Shown here piece by piece: positions 34,591 through 43,267 of a stretch of DNA of 64,000 nucleotides. Location of the stretch: assembly GCF_902506145.1 (NCBI RefSeq), contig NZ_LR733519.1:62001-126000 (forward strand), in the 5' to 3' direction. Both the position numbers and the translations under genes were made by a program. Origin of the DNA: Burkholderia sp. 8Y (GTDB lineage: Bacteria > Pseudomonadota > Gammaproteobacteria > Burkholderiales > Burkholderiaceae). Below the pieces are notes generated by a model. The model ran no database searches and was not told the DNA's origin. It saw only the letters and a program-made list of their open reading frames with translations. Each line of letters opens with the position of its first letter. The first letter of the stretch is position 1.

Positions 34591-36924
34591 ATGCAGCGCA
34601 GTATCGGTTCCTTCAGTCGCGCCTTGCGGCTTCGGCCGCTCTCGGCCATCGTGCCGCTCATCGCCGGTCTTTCCTGCGCGCACGCCGCGCCGCCGCTTCC
34701 GAGCGGCGGGCAGTTCGCCACGGGCAGCGGTTCCATCACCGGCGGCGGCCGGTCGCTCGTGATCGACCAGACGTCGACGCGCGGCGTCATCGACTGGAAG
34801 AGCTTTTCGATTGGCAGCGGTCGTCAGGTGACGTTCAACAACGGCAGCGGCGCGACGCTCAATCGCGTGACGGGCGGCGATCCCTCGACGATTCTCGGCA
34901 AGCTGACGGCCACGGGCAGCGTGTACCTGATCAATCCGCAGGGCGTGCTCGTCGGCCCCGGCGGCGTGGTCGCGACGGGCGGGCGCTTCGTGGCGTCGTC
35001 GCTGAACGTAAGCGATGCGGCCTTCATGAAAGGCGGCGACCTGACCCTGTCCGGCGATGGCCGCGGCGTCGTGGTCAATCTCGGCAAGATCGGATCGAGC
35101 GGCGGCGACGTGTTCCTCGTCTCACGCACGGCCGTGGTCAATGCCGGCTCCATCGACGCCCCGAAGGGCAGCGCCGAACTGGCGGCGGGCGCGCAAGTGC
35201 TGCTGCATGATGCATCGAGCGGCCAGCAGGTTTTCGTGCAGTCGGGCAGCCAGGGCATCGTGACGAACGCCGGCGCGATCCGCGCGGCGCAAGTCAGCCT
35301 GCAAGCCGCCGACGGCAACGTGTATGCGCTCGCCGGCAACAACGCGGCGATCCGCGCGACCGGCACCGCGACGCGCGACGGTCACGTGTGGCTCGTCGCC
35401 GATCACGGCGAAGTCCATGCGGCGGGCGCGATTGTCGCGGCGAGCGCGAACGGCAGCGGCGGCACGGTCGAAACCCGCGCGACCACGCTTAACGTCGCGG
35501 GCGCAAACGTTGTCGCGGGCGAGTGGACGCTTTTCTCGCCAGCGTTCACCATCGACAGCGCCACCGCTGACGCGATTTCGCGCAGCCTCGGCAACGGCAC
35601 CTCCGTGAACGCGCAGTCCGGCGGCGACCTGACGCTGAACGGCAACGTGCGATGGAACGGCAACGCGGCATTGACGCTCGGCGCGGCGCAGGGCGTGACG
35701 GTGGCGCAGGCATCGACGATCGCGAACACGGGCGGCGGCAACCTCACGCTGCGCGCCGATGCGAACGGCGCCGACAACGGCGGCAGCGTGACGAATCGCG
35801 GCAAGATCGACTGGTCGGGCAGTACGGGCATCGTCAGCGCGCTCTACGACATGAACGGCAGCTACGCGCCCGGCACGCTGCTCACGCACGCCGGCCGGAC
35901 AGCCGCGCCGTACAGCGGGCTCGTCACGCAGATCACCGCGTACAAGCTCGTCAACACGCTCGCCGATCTCGGCCGGGTCTCGCAGAATCTCGCGGGCAAC
36001 TACGCGCTCGGCAAGGACATCGACGCAAGCGCGACCGCGTATCCCAATTCCTTCACGCCGATCGGCGCGACGCCTGCCACGCCCTTCACCGGCCAGTTCG
36101 ACGGCTTCGGCCACACCATCGACCGTCTTGCGGTCGGCGATTCCTCGGCATCGGGCTATGTCGGCATGTTCGGCGTGATCGGCGCGAGCGGCGTGGTGCG
36201 CGACATCGCCCTGACGAACGCGAGCGTCGGCGGCGGCGCGCCCTCGACCTACGGCCTGCTCGCGGCGCAGAACAACGGCTTGATCGCGTATGCGTCGACC
36301 TCGGGCGATCTGTCCTATGGCGGCTTCGGCGGCGGGGGCAACGGCGGTCTCGTCGGCGCGAACAACGGCCGGATCTGGCGTTCGTCGAGCAGCGCGACGG
36401 TCGGTTTCCAGGGCGCGTCGGGCGGCCTCGTGGGCGTGAATGCGGGGACCATCGCGCAGTCGTATGCGACCGGCAACGTGAGCGGCGGCTCGCACGGATC
36501 GGTCGGCGGATTGGTGGCGTTCAACACCGGCACCATCTCGCAGTCCTACGCGACCGGCAGCACCGGCGGCCAGACCGGCGACGGCGGCCTCGTCTACGAC
36601 AACGGCACCACGGGCGTCATCAACGAATCGTTCGCGGCGGGGCAAGTCGGCGGCGGCGGGCCTCCGTTCGCGGTGTACGGCGGCATCGCGGCGACGAACG
36701 AGGGCGTGATTCACAACGTCTACTGGAACCGTGACACGACGACGCGCACGAACGCCGCAGGCGCCGATAACGGCACCGCGCCCGGCAACGCGAACGGGCT
36801 TTCGAGCACGCAAATGCGCGTGCCCGGGAGCTTCGCGTCGTGGAACTTCGGCACGGGCGGCGCATGGGCGATGCCCGCCAACGCGACGCATCCGGTGCTG
36901 AGCTGGGAGCAGGCGCGGCCCTAA
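34591..36924 (+). CDS. TpsA-type exoprotein: filamentous haemagglutinin N-terminal domain with GLUG repeats
   Basis: 777 residues. Signal peptide to about residue 32 (LSAIVPLIAGLSCAHA), then the TPS/haemagglutination-activity domain (about 33-160): DQTSTRGVIDWKSFSIG, VTGGDPSTILGKL, VYLINPQGVLVGPGG, with NPQG in place of the NPNG/NPNL landmark. A beta-helix stalk with many G-N-D turns follows, and the last third has GLUG-type repeats (GGLVGANNG, GGLVGVNAGT, GGLVAFNTGT). It should be exported by a TpsB pore, almost surely the convergent gene at 36977-38740. It is short for an adhesin and has no visible toxin domain. GGAGG lies 5 bases before the ATG. Confidence 0.9.
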   Translation: MQRSIGSFSRALRLRPLSAIVPLIAGLSCAHAAPPLPSGGQFATGSGSITGGGRSLVIDQTSTRGVIDWKSFSIGSGRQVTFNNGSGATLNRVTGGDPSTILGKLTATGSVYLINPQGVLVGPGGVVATGGRFVASSLNVSDAAFMKGGDLTLSGDGRGVVVNLGKIGSSGGDVFLVSRTAVVNAGSIDAPKGSAELAAGAQVLLHDASSGQQVFVQSGSQGIVTNAGAIRAAQVSLQAADGNVYALAGNNAAIRATGTATRDGHVWLVADHGEVHAAGAIVAASANGSGGTVETRATTLNVAGANVVAGEWTLFSPAFTIDSATADAISRSLGNGTSVNAQSGGDLTLNGNVRWNGNAALTLGAAQGVTVAQASTIANTGGGNLTLRADANGADNGGSVTNRGKIDWSGSTGIVSALYDMNGSYAPGTLLTHAGRTAAPYSGLVTQITAYKLVNTLADLGRVSQNLAGNYALGKDIDASATAYPNSFTPIGATPATPFTGQFDGFGHTIDRLAVGDSSASGYVGMFGVIGASGVVRDIALTNASVGGGAPSTYGLLAAQNNGLIAYASTSGDLSYGGFGGGGNGGLVGANNGRIWRSSSSATVGFQGASGGLVGVNAGTIAQSYATGNVSGGSHGSVGGLVAFNTGTISQSYATGSTGGQTGDGGLVYDNGTTGVINESFAAGQVGGGGPPFAVYGGIAATNEGVIHNVYWNRDTTTRTNAAGADNGTAPGNANGLSSTQMRVPGSFASWNFGTGGAWAMPANATHPVLSWEQARP

Positions 36925-36952
36925 CGCCCTGACGCGTTTTTGCGAGAAGCAC

Positions 36953-36978
36953 GAAGGGCGGGCGGCCGTCCGCCCTTC
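36953..36978. terminator. Hairpin between the convergent tpsA and tpsB genes
   Basis: GAAGGGCGG (36953-36961) and CCGCCCTTC (36970-36978), perfect 9-bp arms, 8-base loop. It overlaps the first base of the tpsB stop codon. No T-run. Confidence 0.6.
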
Positions 36979-38740
36979 AACTCCCGATCACGACGAACAC
37001 CTCGCCCAGCGGCGCCTTCGATCCGTTCGGCGCGACGGCTTTCAGCGGGAATCCGAACGTTCCCCGCACGCTGACGAAGCGCCCCATCTGGAAGCGAATC
37101 CCCGCGCCGATGCTCGCGAGCGATGCGTTGTTGACCTCGCCCGCTTCGGGAATGCGGTTCCAGACGTGCCCGGCATCGAAGAAGACGAAGGGCTGCATGG
37201 CCGCGACGCCGAGTGTCAGCGCGGGCGCGCGCATCTCGGTCTGCACGTTCCAACCGCGATCGCCTTGCGCCGCATACGGCTCGTAGCCGCGCACGGTCGC
37301 ATCGCCGCCTAGTCCGAGTTCCTCGCTCGGCAAGAGCGTGTTGCCGGTCCACTGGAAGAGCCCCCGCGCGGACACCGAAAATCCCGACGCGCCCAGCGGC
37401 GACTCGTGCTGCCCCGACACTTGGAAATACTGATAACGCGGCGTCGCGCCGAGCCGGGCGGCATCGAAAGCGGCTTCGTTGTTGCTGCTGTCGAGACGGC
37501 CGGGGCTCGCCACGAGCGACGCGTTCAGATGCGTGCCGCCGGACGGATCGGCGTTCGTGAGGTCATAGGCAATCACGAACTGGTGAATATGCGTGTTCGC
37601 GTTGAACACCTGAAAGCCGCCGAATTCGAGGTCGTTGTTCGACCGCTTGAAGTCGTAGCCGAACTGGAGCTGCTGCTGCCACGCGCCCGCGTGGTCGAGC
37701 GGCGGAAGCAGGCGGTCGTATCGAAAGCTGAACTGCGAACTGATGCCGGACTGTCCATAACTGTCGGGCAGGCGCGGCGTGCTTTGCGCGAACACCCCGA
37801 ACAGTTCGATGCGATCCATCCACGGCAGCGGCGCGAAGAAGTTGAACGCATGCGCGATAAAGCGCGCACGGTCCGGCCGTCCTTCGATATCGGGATTGCC
37901 GGAGAAGAGATCGTTGCTCGCCGTCGCCTGATAGCCGATGCGCGCGTCGATGCCGAACAGGTTGCCGTAATCAAACCCCGCCAGAAAGCGGTCGCGCCCC
38001 AGGTCGCGCACGCCGTCGTTGTTGTAGCCGCCATACACGCGCAGCGGCAGGCGGTCGTCCGTTTGCAGCAGCACATCGGTCGTGTTTTGCGCCTCGCCGG
38101 GCGCATAGATGACGTCGACGCGGCGATACGGATTCGCGTTGAGCAGCGCGAGCCCCGCTGCGACATCGGCTTCGTGGATCGGTTCGCCGCTCGCAAGCGG
38201 CATCTCGCGCGTGAGCAGCGCATCGGAGAAATAGCGGTTGCCCTTCGCGATCACGCGGCCCGCGCGGAACTCCGCGACCGCGATCGTCACGACGCCGTTG
38301 CTCACGTCCTGCTCGGGCACGTAGACATCGACGAGCGGCTGGCCCGCGCCGCGATACCGCTGCACGACCGCGCGGCGGATCTGCGCGAGGCGCGCGAAGG
38401 TGAGCGGCTTGCCGAGATCGGCGGCGAAGGTGTCGAGAAAAGCCGGGTCGAGGAGCGGCAGGCCCGTGGACGTGATCGCATCGTGCGCGGCGGACTGATG
38501 ATCACTCGATGCAGCCTCGCCTGCGCGTGCGAACGCGATGCCACGCAGGTTGTCGATGGCGACGGCTTGCGATTCGTCGCCCGGCTGCTGCGGCGGTTGC
38601 GGGGCGCGCGGGCGGGCGGCGGCGGGCGGCGCAATCGGCGCGACATCGCGATACGCCTGCGCGGCGGCATCGCCGATATGCGCACACATGGCCACCATCG
38701 CGACGGCGAACGCGCGCATCGGCGCCGAAAGACGCGTCAT
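36977..38740 (-). CDS. TpsB outer-membrane transporter (ShlB/FhaC/HecB family)
   Basis: 587 residues. N-terminal signal (AFAVAMVAMCAHIGDAAAQA), Pro-rich linker, POTRA region near 85-240 (FADLGKPLTFARLAQIRRAVVQRYRGAGQPLVDVYVPEQD, given here in pieces), then a beta-barrel with the family landmark VRGYEPY near residue 490 and a C-terminus ending ...VFVVIGS. It forms the pore that recognises the TPS domain of its exoprotein. Unlike most systems it does not precede tpsA in one operon but faces it tail to tail. Confidence 0.9.
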   Translation of the reverse strand: MTRLSAPMRAFAVAMVAMCAHIGDAAAQAYRDVAPIAPPAAARPRAPQPPQQPGDESQAVAIDNLRGIAFARAGEAASSDHQSAAHDAITSTGLPLLDPAFLDTFAADLGKPLTFARLAQIRRAVVQRYRGAGQPLVDVYVPEQDVSNGVVTIAVAEFRAGRVIAKGNRYFSDALLTREMPLASGEPIHEADVAAGLALLNANPYRRVDVIYAPGEAQNTTDVLLQTDDRLPLRVYGGYNNDGVRDLGRDRFLAGFDYGNLFGIDARIGYQATASNDLFSGNPDIEGRPDRARFIAHAFNFFAPLPWMDRIELFGVFAQSTPRLPDSYGQSGISSQFSFRYDRLLPPLDHAGAWQQQLQFGYDFKRSNNDLEFGGFQVFNANTHIHQFVIAYDLTNADPSGGTHLNASLVASPGRLDSSNNEAAFDAARLGATPRYQYFQVSGQHESPLGASGFSVSARGLFQWTGNTLLPSEELGLGGDATVRGYEPYAAQGDRGWNVQTEMRAPALTLGVAAMQPFVFFDAGHVWNRIPEAGEVNNASLASIGAGIRFQMGRFVSVRGTFGFPLKAVAPNGSKAPLGEVFVVIGS

Positions 38741-38957
38741 GCGACGCGGGTGCGGTTGCCCGGACTGTCGATGCGACGGGCGGGCCGGCCGCGCCGGGCT
38801 TGGTCAGCGTGTGTCACCTCGCCTCCGATGCTGTCTTTTGCTGGGCCGCCGACTATATATCGGCGGCCATCCGGCTCGCCAGCATGCGTCCGGCGTGAAT
38901 GTGCGCCAGCGCACGCTGAATACGACCCGGCGCGCGCCTGCGCATCGCATCACGCGC

Positions 38958-40127
38958 TCACGGCTTGAGCACGACCTTGATGCAGCCGTCTTCCTTGTCG
39001 CGGAACGTTTTGTACATGGCCGGTCCGTCGGCCAGCGACACCGTATGCGTGATGACGAACGACGGATCGATCTGTCCGTCCTGGATGCGCTTGAGCAGGT
39101 CGTCCGTCCAGCGGTTCACGTGCGTCTGACCCATGCGCCAGGTCAGTCCCTTGTTCATCGCGGCGCCGAACGGAATCTTGTCGATCAGCCCGCCATACAC
39201 GCCCGGCACCGACAACGTGCCCGCCGGGCGGCACACATAGATCATCTCGCGCAGCACGTGTGGACGGTCCGTCTCAAGCATCACGGCCTGCTTCGCGCGG
39301 TCGTACATGGCATCGACCGAACGCGTCGCGTGCGATTCCATGCCCACCGCGTCGATGCACTTTTCCGGACCCTTGCCCTGCGTGAGATCGCGCAGACGCT
39401 CCAGCACGCTCTCTTCCTTGAAATTGATGACGGTCGCGCCGCCCGCGCGCGCCATCGCGAGGCGCTCGGGCACGCAGTCGATCGCGATCACCTGCTTCGC
39501 GCCGAGCAGCACGGCGCTGCGAATCGCCATCTGGCCGACCGGGCCCGCGCCCCAGATCGCGACCGTGTCCGTCGGCTCGATATCGCATTGCACGGCCGCC
39601 TGCCAGCCGGTCGGGAAGATGTCGCCGAGAAAGAGCACTTGCTCGTCCGTGAGGCCATCCGGAATCTTGACGTGCGTCTTGTCCGCGAACGGCACGCGCA
39701 CGTATTCGGCCTGTCCGCCGGGATAGCCCCCCGTCAGGTGCGTGTAACCGAAAAGACCCGCGGTCGTGTGGCCGAAGACTTTGTCCGCGACATCCTTGTT
39801 GCGGTTGCTGCGTTCACAGACGGAGAAATTGCCGCGTTTGCACTGATCGCACTCGCCGCAGACGATGGTGAACGGCACGACGATGCGGTCGCCCACCTTG
39901 AGCGCCTTGTTTTCCGCGCCGACTTCCATCACTTCGCCCATGAACTCGTGGCCCATGATGTCGCCGGATTCCATGCCAGGCATGAAGCCGTCGAAGAGAT
40001 GCAGGTCCGAACCGCAGATCGCGCACGTCGACACCTTGATGATGGCATCGCGCGGCTGCTCGATGACCGGGTCTGGAACCGTCTCGTACCGGATGTCCTT
40101 CTTGCCTTGCCAAATCAGCGCCTTCAT
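38958..40127 (-). CDS. Zinc-dependent alcohol dehydrogenase (formaldehyde dehydrogenase-like MDR)
   Basis: 389 residues. Catalytic-zinc ligands in [13 protein letters not shown] and GHEFMGEV, structural-zinc cysteines in [18 protein letters not shown]-binding [14 protein letters not shown], and a long insertion between them typical of the glutathione-independent formaldehyde dehydrogenase group. It oxidises alcohols or aldehyde adducts; substrate unknown. GGAGG lies just before ATG 40127. Divergent from the manganese catalase and paralogous to the enzyme at 41719-42927; the four-gene block looks like a stress set. Confidence 0.9.
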   Translation of the reverse strand: MKALIWQGKKDIRYETVPDPVIEQPRDAIIKVSTCAICGSDLHLFDGFMPGMESGDIMGHEFMGEVMEVGAENKALKVGDRIVVPFTIVCGECDQCKRGNFSVCERSNRNKDVADKVFGHTTAGLFGYTHLTGGYPGGQAEYVRVPFADKTHVKIPDGLTDEQVLFLGDIFPTGWQAAVQCDIEPTDTVAIWGAGPVGQMAIRSAVLLGAKQVIAIDCVPERLAMARAGGATVINFKEESVLERLRDLTQGKGPEKCIDAVGMESHATRSVDAMYDRAKQAVMLETDRPHVLREMIYVCRPAGTLSVPGVYGGLIDKIPFGAAMNKGLTWRMGQTHVNRWTDDLLKRIQDGQIDPSFVITHTVSLADGPAMYKTFRDKEDGCIKVVLKP

Positions 40128-40502
40128 TGTTTGCCTCCAGCGGAGTGAATGATCGGATCGCGCGTCAGTTAGGTCAGCAGCGGAGCACCGACCATGACGC
40201 TTGTGCAGCAACGCGTGTACCGCGCCGTTAGCCGGCATCACGTAAGCAATACAAGAACGCAGCCGCTGGCGTTGAACGTTGCTCGCGCGCCGAAAACACG
40301 AGCGCGCCTGCGAACGCCCTCGCAAGCCGCGCCGCGTGTCGCCCCTATCGATGCGATTGGAAAAATGAAACGCCGATGTGCGCGCTGGGAATACCCACTG
40401 CTATCAACTCATGCGCCCATTCGGCTCAAACCATGGACGCTCGATGGCGCTTCCCCGCATCGATTGTTTCGAACTTTCGCACTTTCATCGAAGGAGCCTG
40501 CC
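40128..40502. other. Divergent promoter region, dehydrogenase / manganese catalase
   Basis: 375 bases; AAGGAG at about 40491-40496 serves the catalase start. An open frame runs through it in the catalase frame from 40194 but has no coding character. No clear promoter pair is recognised. Confidence 0.4.
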
Positions 40503-41372
40503 ATGTTCATACACAACAAACGTCTGCAATACACGGTGCGCGTTGCCGCGCCCAATCCGGGCCTCGCCAATCTCCTGCTGGAGCAATTCGGCGGACCGCA
40601 AGGCGAGCTTGCCGCCGCCATGCGTTACTTCACGCAAGCCGTCACCGAAGACGATGCGGGCCGCAAGGACTTGCTGTTCGATATCGCGACCGAAGAGATG
40701 AGCCATCTGGAGATCATCGGCAGCATCGTCGCGATGCTGAACAAGGGCGCGAAGGGCGCGCTGGCCGAAGCCGTGGAGCAGGAAGCGGAGCTGTATCGGT
40801 CGATGACGGGCAACGGCAACGATTCGCACACCACCGCGATCCTGTATGGCGCGGGCACGCCGCTGACCAACTCGGCCGGTGTGCCGTGGACGGCGGCGTA
40901 TATCGACACCATCGGCGAGCCGACGGCCGATCTGCGCTCGAATATCGCAGCCGAAGCGCGGGCGAAGATCGTCTACGAGCGGCTCATCAACGTTACCGAC
41001 GATCCCGGCATCAAAGACGCGCTCGGCTTTTTGATGACGCGTGAAATCGCGCATCAGAAGTCCTTTGAAAAGGCGCTGCACTCGATTCAGCCGAACTTCC
41101 CGCAAGGCAAGCTGCCCGGCGTGCCGGAGTTCACGAGCGTGTACTACAACATGTCGAAGGGCGACGACGCTCGCGGCCCGTGGAACGAAGGCGGCGACTG
41201 GAAGTTCGTCGCGGACCCAGAGCCGGCAGTCGACGGCGGCGACGGCACGGCGAGCGTGAACGTGAGCGAGATGGAGAAGGACGCGCTGACCACGATGGCC
41301 ACGCGCACCGCGTCCGACCCCACCGCCGATCCGGTGACGGGCGCGGATCTGGGCGCGGGCAAGGCGGTCTGA
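40503..41372 (+). CDS. Manganese catalase (ferritin-like di-manganese)
   Basis: 289 residues, normal for the family. Four-helix metal-ligand pattern: Glu35 in GELAAAM, E65-x-x-H68 in TEEMSHLE, a further Glu in EARAKIVYERL, and E-x-x-H in TREIAHQKSF. The N-terminal MFIHNKRLQYTVRVAAPNP is conserved in bacterial manganese catalases. It breaks down hydrogen peroxide without haem. The C-terminal ~60 residues are acidic and probably flexible. ATG 40503 has a good ribosome site. Confidence 0.93.
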   Translation: MFIHNKRLQYTVRVAAPNPGLANLLLEQFGGPQGELAAAMRYFTQAVTEDDAGRKDLLFDIATEEMSHLEIIGSIVAMLNKGAKGALAEAVEQEAELYRSMTGNGNDSHTTAILYGAGTPLTNSAGVPWTAAYIDTIGEPTADLRSNIAAEARAKIVYERLINVTDDPGIKDALGFLMTREIAHQKSFEKALHSIQPNFPQGKLPGVPEFTSVYYNMSKGDDARGPWNEGGDWKFVADPEPAVDGGDGTASVNVSEMEKDALTTMATRTASDPTADPVTGADLGAGKAV

Positions 41373-41718
41373 CGCGTGATTGGCGTACTTGAACAAACGG
41401 CCGCGATCATGGCGATCGCGGCCGTTTGCTTTCGATCAAGCGGGGCGAGCTAATTCTGCGAAGTCGAGGCGACAGCGTGTCGATCATCGCGACGTTCGCG
41501 CCCACGTTGCCGAGTTGGCCGGCCGCATGATGTGCGTGCCACATCGGATTGCCCGTGCGTTTCGAGCCCGTGGGCTATTCGACACGGGCAGCCCGGTATC
41601 GGCGGGACCGAGCAGCAAAGGGGAACCTGACGTGGAGAAGTCCTTCGCATCTCTCGCTAATCTTTGCGGCGTCTGACGTCTTCGACACGACGAGTTGCAG
41701 TCGGAGGACACGGGGCTT
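41373..41718. other. Convergent spacer after manganese catalase
   Basis: 346 bases. It holds a strong hairpin at 41394-41428 (separate entry). The rest shows no convincing gene on either strand. Confidence 0.45.
41394..41428. terminator. Strong hairpin terminator, manganese catalase
   Basis: Perfect 15-bp stem CAAACGGCCGCGATC (41394-41408) / complement at 41414-41428, 5-base loop, followed by CTTTC. It sits 21 bases after the catalase stop and may also stop transcription arriving from the right. Confidence 0.75.
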
Positions 41719-42927
41719 CTAAGCGGCAGGGTCCAGTTTCACCTTGATCCATCCCGGCTGACGCAGATCGAACGCCTTATACGCGTCGATGACATTCATC
41801 ATCGGCTCGCGTGTCGTCAAGACGCGAAGCGGATCGAACGAACCGTTGCTCACGCGCTCGATGAGCGGCGGCGTGATCGCGCGATGATTGCAGTTGCCCA
41901 TCTTGATCGTGAGATTCTTGTTCATCGCGATACCGAGCGGGAAGAAGCGATCGTTCGGCGGATACACACCGATCACGCCGAGCGTCCCCGCCTTCGCGAG
42001 CGCGGCGACGGCCCAGTCGAGCGCCTGCGTCGGCGCATTGCCCGGCGTCCAGTTGTTGCCGTCCTGATTGCGCTCGGGCGTGACCGTCTGGCTTTCCTGC
42101 TCCGCTTGCTTCGTCTTGTCTTGCGACGCCGCCGGTCCGCCTTCGGGATGCACGGCATCGACGCCGACCGCATCGATGGCGCGATCCACGCCGATACCGT
42201 TCGTCAGCTCGAGAATCGCCTGCACCGGGTCTTCCTCATCGAAGTTCACGGTTTCCGCGCCCTGCGCGCGCGCCATGTCGAGACGGTCCTGTAAGCGGTC
42301 CACGGCGATCACGCGCCCTGCGCCGAGCATCCAGGCGCTCGCAATCGCAAACTGGCCGACCGGCCCCGCGCCGAAAACGGCGACCGTATCGCCCGGACGC
42401 ACTTCCGCGAGTTGCGCGCCGAAATAGCCGGTCGGAAAGATGTCGGAGATGAGAATGGCGCGCTCGTCATCGACGTTATCGGGCAGCCGAATGAGGCTCG
42501 CGTTGGCGAGCGGCGTGCGCGCGTATTCGGCTTGCAGGCCGTTGATCGGCCCCGTGCTTTTCGGTCCGCCGAAGAACGCGGTGCCGGCGGACGGGCCGTT
42601 CGGATTCGCGAGGTCGCATTGCGCGGTGTAACCCTGCCGGCAATACCCGCAGCATCCGCACGAAATAGTCGATGGAATCAGCACGCGATCCCCGCGCTTG
42701 AGATTGCGCACGCCCTTGCCGATCTCTTCGATCACGCCGACGCCTTCGTGTCCGAGGATCGTGCCCGGCACCATGCCCGAGAGCGTGCCGCGCACCATGT
42801 GCAGGTCCGTGCCGCAGATCGCGCTCGAAGTCAGCCGGACCACCGCGTCGTGATCGTGCTGGATCGTCGGGTCGGCCACGTTGTCGAGCGATATGTTGCC
42901 TACGCTGTGAAACACGACTGCTTTCAT
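41719..42927 (-). CDS. Zinc-dependent alcohol dehydrogenase (second paralogue)
   Basis: 402 residues. Catalytic-zinc segment CGTDLHMVRG with GHEGVGVIE, structural-zinc cysteines in CGCCGYCRQGYTAQC, NAD motif VFGAGPVGQFAIAS. A hydrophilic insert rich in Gln, Asn and Thr (about residues 265-300) distinguishes it from the enzyme at 38958. AGGAG lies 8 bases before ATG 42927. It faces away from the CsbD gene. Confidence 0.9.
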   Translation of the reverse strand: MKAVVFHSVGNISLDNVADPTIQHDHDAVVRLTSSAICGTDLHMVRGTLSGMVPGTILGHEGVGVIEEIGKGVRNLKRGDRVLIPSTISCGCCGYCRQGYTAQCDLANPNGPSAGTAFFGGPKSTGPINGLQAEYARTPLANASLIRLPDNVDDERAILISDIFPTGYFGAQLAEVRPGDTVAVFGAGPVGQFAIASAWMLGAGRVIAVDRLQDRLDMARAQGAETVNFDEEDPVQAILELTNGIGVDRAIDAVGVDAVHPEGGPAASQDKTKQAEQESQTVTPERNQDGNNWTPGNAPTQALDWAVAALAKAGTLGVIGVYPPNDRFFPLGIAMNKNLTIKMGNCNHRAITPPLIERVSNGSFDPLRVLTTREPMMNVIDAYKAFDLRQPGWIKVKLDPAA

Positions 42928-43048
42928 CGTCTGACTCCTGGAATGGTTAATCGAACGCTAGTTCAGCAACGCACGCGCCCGTGAAGCTCGGGCATAGCCG
43001 TTGCGACCTTCAGTGCGTTGAAACCGCTAATCCCGAAAGGAGAGTCAC

Positions 43049-43252
43049 ATGAACAAGGACGCGACCGAAGGCATCAAGGAACAGGTGAAGGGCTGGGTCG
43101 ATACGGCCATCGGCACCGTGACCGGTGACGAGGACCGCAAGCTCAAGGGCGACGTCGAGATCACCAACGGCGCGAACCGCAAGGACTACGCCGACCAGAA
43201 AGACAATATCGAAAAGGGCATCGAAGATCCGGGCGAACCGACCAACACATAA
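43049..43252 (+). CDS. CsbD family stress protein
   Basis: 67 residues, small, charged and helical. Family pattern: N-x-D-x-x-x-G-x-x-x-Q-x-K-G at the start (EGIKEQVKGW), TGDEDRKLKGD in the middle. CsbD-like proteins are induced by general stress; the molecular role is unknown. AAAGGAG lies 6 bases before the ATG. Confidence 0.88.
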   Translation: MNKDATEGIKEQVKGWVDTAIGTVTGDEDRKLKGDVEITNGANRKDYADQKDNIEKGIEDPGEPTNT

Positions 43253-43267
43253 CGCCGCTTCTCCCGA

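Noticed and set aside
38538-40148. 536-codon plus-strand frame opposite the zinc dehydrogenase
   Set aside because: Antisense shadow with no family pattern.
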